A DNA stretch of 7,199 nucleotides from Panacagrimonas sp. Lineage in GTDB: Bacteria > Pseudomonadota > Gammaproteobacteria > Nevskiales > Nevskiaceae. The position numbers were made by a program, and so were the translations under genes. The stretch covers positions 1-7,199 of the forward strand of contig JAJFJX010000161.1 of assembly GCA_021773655.1 (NCBI GenBank), written 5' to 3'. Below, piece by piece: positions 4,824 through 7,199 of this stretch. Every line of letters begins with the position of its first letter. Position 1 is the stretch's first letter. The notes below the pieces were generated by a model that saw only the letters and a program-made list of their open reading frames with translations, made no database searches and had not been told where the DNA came from.

Positions 4824-6001
4824 TTGCGATTCTCGGCATGGGCTGCTCGCGCTTCGGCGAACGCTGGGACTGCGGCACCGAGCAACTCCTCAACGAGGCC
4901 TTCGGCGAGGCATTGAAGGACGCCGGCATCGAGCGCAAGCAGATCGAGGCGGCCTGGTTCGGTTCGGCGCTGGACAAGGCCAATGTCGGCAACTCGGCCA
5001 TCCCGCTGTCCACGGCACTGCGCCTGGAAGGCATCCCGGTATCACGCGTGGAGAACATGTGCGCCACCGGGACCGAGGCCCTGCGCGGCGCGGTGTACGC
5101 CGTAGCCAGCGGCGCGGTCGATATCGCGCTGGCCATCGGAGCCGAGAAGCTCAAGGACACGGGTTACGGTGGCCTGCCGGTCAACAGCAAGGGCACGTTC
5201 AACGACCTGTGGATGCCCTACGGTTCGGCGCCGGCAGGCTTTGCCCAGCTGGCCGCGGGGTATCGGGCCAAGTACGGCGTGAGCAAGGAAGACCTCAAGA
5301 CCGCGATTGGCCGCGTGTCCTGGAAGAGTCACCAGAACGGCGCCAAGAATCCCAAGGCGCACCTGCAGAAAGCTGTGGAGATGGAAACGATCCTCAAGGC
5401 GCCGATCATTGCCGAGCCACTCGGCGTGTTCGACTGCTGCGGCGTGTCCGACGGCGCGGCCTGCGCCATCCTCACCACGCCCGCCATCGCGCGCAGCCTG
5501 GGCAAGAAGGACCTCGTGACGGTCAAGGCGCTCGCACTGTCGGTCAGTTCCGGGCGCGAACAGTCCACCAGCCAGTGGGACGGCTCGTACGTGATGAACA
5601 CGCGTAACGCGGCGAAGGCCGCCTACAAGGAAGCCGGGATCAGCGACCCGCAGGCGCAGCTCAGCATGCTTGAGGTGCACGACTGCTTCTCGATTACCGA
5701 GCTGGTGACGATGGAAGACCTGGGCGTGTCCAAGGATGGCGAGGCCTGGAAGGACGTGATGAACGGCAAGTTCGACGCCGACGGCAGGATTCCCTGCCAG
5801 ATCGACGGCGGCCTCAAGTGCTTTGGTCACCCGATCGGCGCCAGCGGCCTGCGCATGGTCTACGAGCACTACCTGCAGCTGACGGGCAGGGCAGGGCCGC
5901 GTCAGCTGGGCAACCCGACGCTCGGTCTCTCGCACAACCTGGGCGGCGTGCCCTATAACGGGGTGTGCGGCATCAGCATCGTCGGGCTTCAGGGTGTCTG
6001 A
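4799..6001 (+). CDS. SCP-x/lipid-transfer-type thiolase (acetyl-CoA C-acyltransferase-like)
   Basis: 400-residue thiolase of the SCP-x/nonspecific lipid-transfer-protein class (as in Ltp and archaeal acetoacetyl-CoA thiolases). These enzymes form or cleave C-C bonds of acyl-CoAs in the cytosol. The active site looks complete: nucleophile Cys88 in RVENMCATGTEALRGAVYA, His294 in EVHDCFSITE, His344 in GGLKCFGHPIGASG, and Cys390 in NGVCGISIVG. Length is that of the thiolase domain alone, with no SCP2 domain. The start at 4799 is chosen because GGAGG (4787-4791) precedes it and the conserved N-terminus VAILGMGCSRFGER follows within eight codons. An in-frame upstream ATG at 4682 would add a low-complexity, unconserved stretch. 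It follows the DUF35 fusion, whose DUF35 part is the usual partner of such thiolases, so a hetero-complex is likely. Degradation of a branched-chain, terpenoid or steroid-like acyl-CoA, or acetoacetyl-CoA chemistry, are both possible; the substrate cannot be decided. Confidence 0.92.
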   Translation: MASGIKDKVAILGMGCSRFGERWDCGTEQLLNEAFGEALKDAGIERKQIEAAWFGSALDKANVGNSAIPLSTALRLEGIPVSRVENMCATGTEALRGAVYAVASGAVDIALAIGAEKLKDTGYGGLPVNSKGTFNDLWMPYGSAPAGFAQLAAGYRAKYGVSKEDLKTAIGRVSWKSHQNGAKNPKAHLQKAVEMETILKAPIIAEPLGVFDCCGVSDGAACAILTTPAIARSLGKKDLVTVKALALSVSSGREQSTSQWDGSYVMNTRNAAKAAYKEAGISDPQAQLSMLEVHDCFSITELVTMEDLGVSKDGEAWKDVMNGKFDADGRIPCQIDGGLKCFGHPIGASGLRMVYEHYLQLTGRAGPRQLGNPTLGLSHNLGGVPYNGVCGISIVGLQGV

Positions 6002-6107
6002 ATCCCGCGAACGAAAAGGGCGCGTGCGTACCGAGTCGGGCGCATGGAACGGCGCCGTTAACGTGGGCAGCAGCTGGCAGATCGGGAACGGGGTCAGCGA
6101 GGTGCCC

Positions 6108-6197
6108 ATGGACGACGATCCAGAGCAGGTGGCGCGCGTGATCCTCGAAACAACCTTCTTGGTAGCGAGCGGCCGGTCGCAGGCCGTGCCCGCATGA
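6108..6197 (+). CDS. Possible small ORF coupled to the acyltransferase
   Basis: ATG (6108) to TGA (6195-6197) encodes 29 residues beginning MDDDPEQVARVILETTFL. It has GAGG (6099-6102) five bases upstream. A longer in-frame version with a GTG start at 5994 (67 residues) overlaps the thiolase end. The stop overlaps the acyltransferase start as ATGA, the usual sign of translational coupling, and the acyltransferase lacks a good ribosome binding site of its own. No family recognised. The 192-nt gap between thiolase and acyltransferase (6002-6193) otherwise shows no clear terminator or promoter. Confidence 0.22.
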   Translation: MDDDPEQVARVILETTFLVASGRSQAVPA

Positions 6198-7199
6198 ACC
6201 TGCTCAGCCTCAATCCCGCGGTAGCCGCCACGCTGATCCGGCGCAAGCAGGTGGCTCGCAAGGTGGCGGGGACGTCGAGATTTCGCCAGCAGCTCGACAC
6301 GCTCGCCCGGCAGCTCGGGCGCGAATCCGAGGAGATGGCCCGCGAGGCGCTGCAGGACCTGGAAGAGATCGTCACCGTGCAGAGCCCGGCGTTTGCAGCC
6401 GCCTTCGACTACGGTCTCGGGCCGCTGCACACGCGCGCCTGGACCGTGAACGCGGACGACGCCGCGCTGGCGCGACTCAAGCAGCTCAACGAGTCGCACG
6501 CGCTGGTGTATCTGCCGACGCACCGCAGCTACGCCGATGCCTTCATCCTCTCGCGCCTGCTGCGCGACCACGGCATGAAGCGCAACCACATCCTGGGCGG
6601 AAACAACCTCGGTTTCTGGCCACTGGGAACCATCATCCGACGTGCCGGCGGCATCCTGATCCGGCGCAGCTTCCAGGACGATGAGGTCTACAAGCTGGTG
6701 GTGCGTGAATACCTCGCCTGGCTGGCTGCTCAGCGCATGAACCTCGAGTGGTACATGGAGGGCGGACGCTCGCGCACCGGCAAGCTGCGCCCGCCGAAAT
6801 TCGGCCTGCTGAGTTATCTGGTGGCCGCCATCGAAAGCGGTGGTGCGGACGACATGCTGCTGGTGCCTGTCTCGACCACGTACGACCAGATGCACGAAGT
6901 CGGCGTGATGGCGGCGGAGGAAGCAGGCGCGCCCAAGGCCAAGGAAAACCTGCTCTGGCTCGCCGGATACGCGCGCACGCAGCAGAAGCACATCGGTACC
7001 GCCTGCGTGCGTTTCGGCGAGCCGCTCTCGCTGAAGGAAGCGCTGGGCCGCGGGCACTCCACGACGGTTTCTCCCGGGCTCCAAGAGCACGCTGGTGGAG
7101 CGCCTCCGCTGGCTCCCACACCCGCGCGTCGCTGCGCCGTATCGCCGGCGGACGCCGATGTCGGTGGAAAGTGGACCGTCGCGAAGATCGCCTTCGAGG
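6194..7199 (+). CDS. PlsB-type glycerolipid acyltransferase, 3' end outside the window
   Basis: Membrane-associated acyltransferase of the PlsB/LPLAT group (glycerol-3-phosphate 1-O-acyltransferase-like), moving an acyl chain to a glycerol phosphate in phospholipid synthesis. The four family blocks are present: H110-RSYA-D115 (HX4D catalytic pair), GGILIRRSF (152-160), EGGRSRTGKLRPPKFG (189-204) and VPVSTTYDQ (224-232). FGEPLSLKEAL (274-284) follows. About 335 residues are visible. The HX4D motif comes near residue 110, much earlier than in E. coli PlsB (about 306), so the N-terminal part is short. ATG 6194 is the first ATG after an in-frame stop at 6059-6061; the site upstream is weak. From about 7064 to 7160 third-position G/C drops in this frame and is high in the +1 frame, while WTVAKIAFE at the end fits the family again in the original frame, so two compensating indels are possible. 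It may belong to the upstream operon or be independent. Confidence 0.87.
   Translation, partial: MNLLSLNPAVAATLIRRKQVARKVAGTSRFRQQLDTLARQLGRESEEMAREALQDLEEIVTVQSPAFAAAFDYGLGPLHTRAWTVNADDAALARLKQLNESHALVYLPTHRSYADAFILSRLLRDHGMKRNHILGGNNLGFWPLGTIIRRAGGILIRRSFQDDEVYKLVVREYLAWLAAQRMNLEWYMEGGRSRTGKLRPPKFGLLSYLVAAIESGGADDMLLVPVSTTYDQMHEVGVMAAEEAGAPKAKENLLWLAGYARTQQKHIGTACVRFGEPLSLKEALGRGHSTTVSPGLQEHAGGAPPLAPTPARRCAVSPADADVGGKWTVAKIAFE

Noticed and set aside
5042..7090. Very long open frame (682 codons) on the minus strand under the thiolase and acyltransferase
   Set aside because: It is antisense to two proteins with clear catalytic motifs, has no family motif, and its composition (Arg/His/Ala/Gly-rich) is typical of antisense reading of GC-rich genes.

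Overview
The window is GC-rich DNA with strong G/C preference at third codon positions and AGGAGG-like ribosome binding sites. It looks like a high-GC proteobacterium, most likely a gammaproteobacterium. The best hint is the pairing of a yybP-ykoY (manganese) riboswitch with an Alx-type TerC membrane protein, an arrangement well known in Enterobacteria and relatives. This assignment is an inference. I see no tRNA, rRNA, CRISPR array, transposase or phage gene.

Layout. Minus strand, left part: an Alx/TerC membrane protein gene (861 to the left edge) that is cut by the window and carries a one-base frameshift near 702. In front of it are a Mn2+ riboswitch (about 1020-897) and a plausible promoter (1058-1029). 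Also on the minus strand is a two-gene operon, a CitE/HpcH-type CoA-ester lyase (3008-2157) followed after 26 nt by a zinc-free MDR reductase of the CurA type (2130-1120). A divergent control region (3009-3193) holds a candidate promoter with a palindrome in its spacer. Plus strand: an HMG-CoA-synthase-like domain fused to a DUF35 zinc-ribbon/OB domain (3194-4663), an SCP-x-type thiolase (4799-6001), and a PlsB-type glycerolipid acyltransferase that runs off the right edge (6194-7199).

How the genes may work together. Lyase, reductase, HMGCS-like/DUF35 fusion and thiolase all act on CoA thioesters (or enones) and sit around one control region. They look like a catabolic or biosynthetic module that makes or breaks C-C bonds in acyl-CoAs. 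The fusion plus thiolase resembles, in one polypeptide fewer, the archaeal thiolase/HMGCS/DUF35 channelling complex. By hand alignment, however, all three catalytic residues of HMG-CoA synthase (Glu, Cys, His) are replaced here, so the fused synthase domain may be a scaffold or have another chemistry. The true substrate cannot be read from the sequence.

The most unusual local structure is at the start of the thiolase gene. Its first 26 bp (including ATG) occur twice, 124 bp apart. The upstream copy is now a 12-codon leader ORF, followed by a GC-rich hairpin and then a second, stronger ribosome binding site and the full gene.
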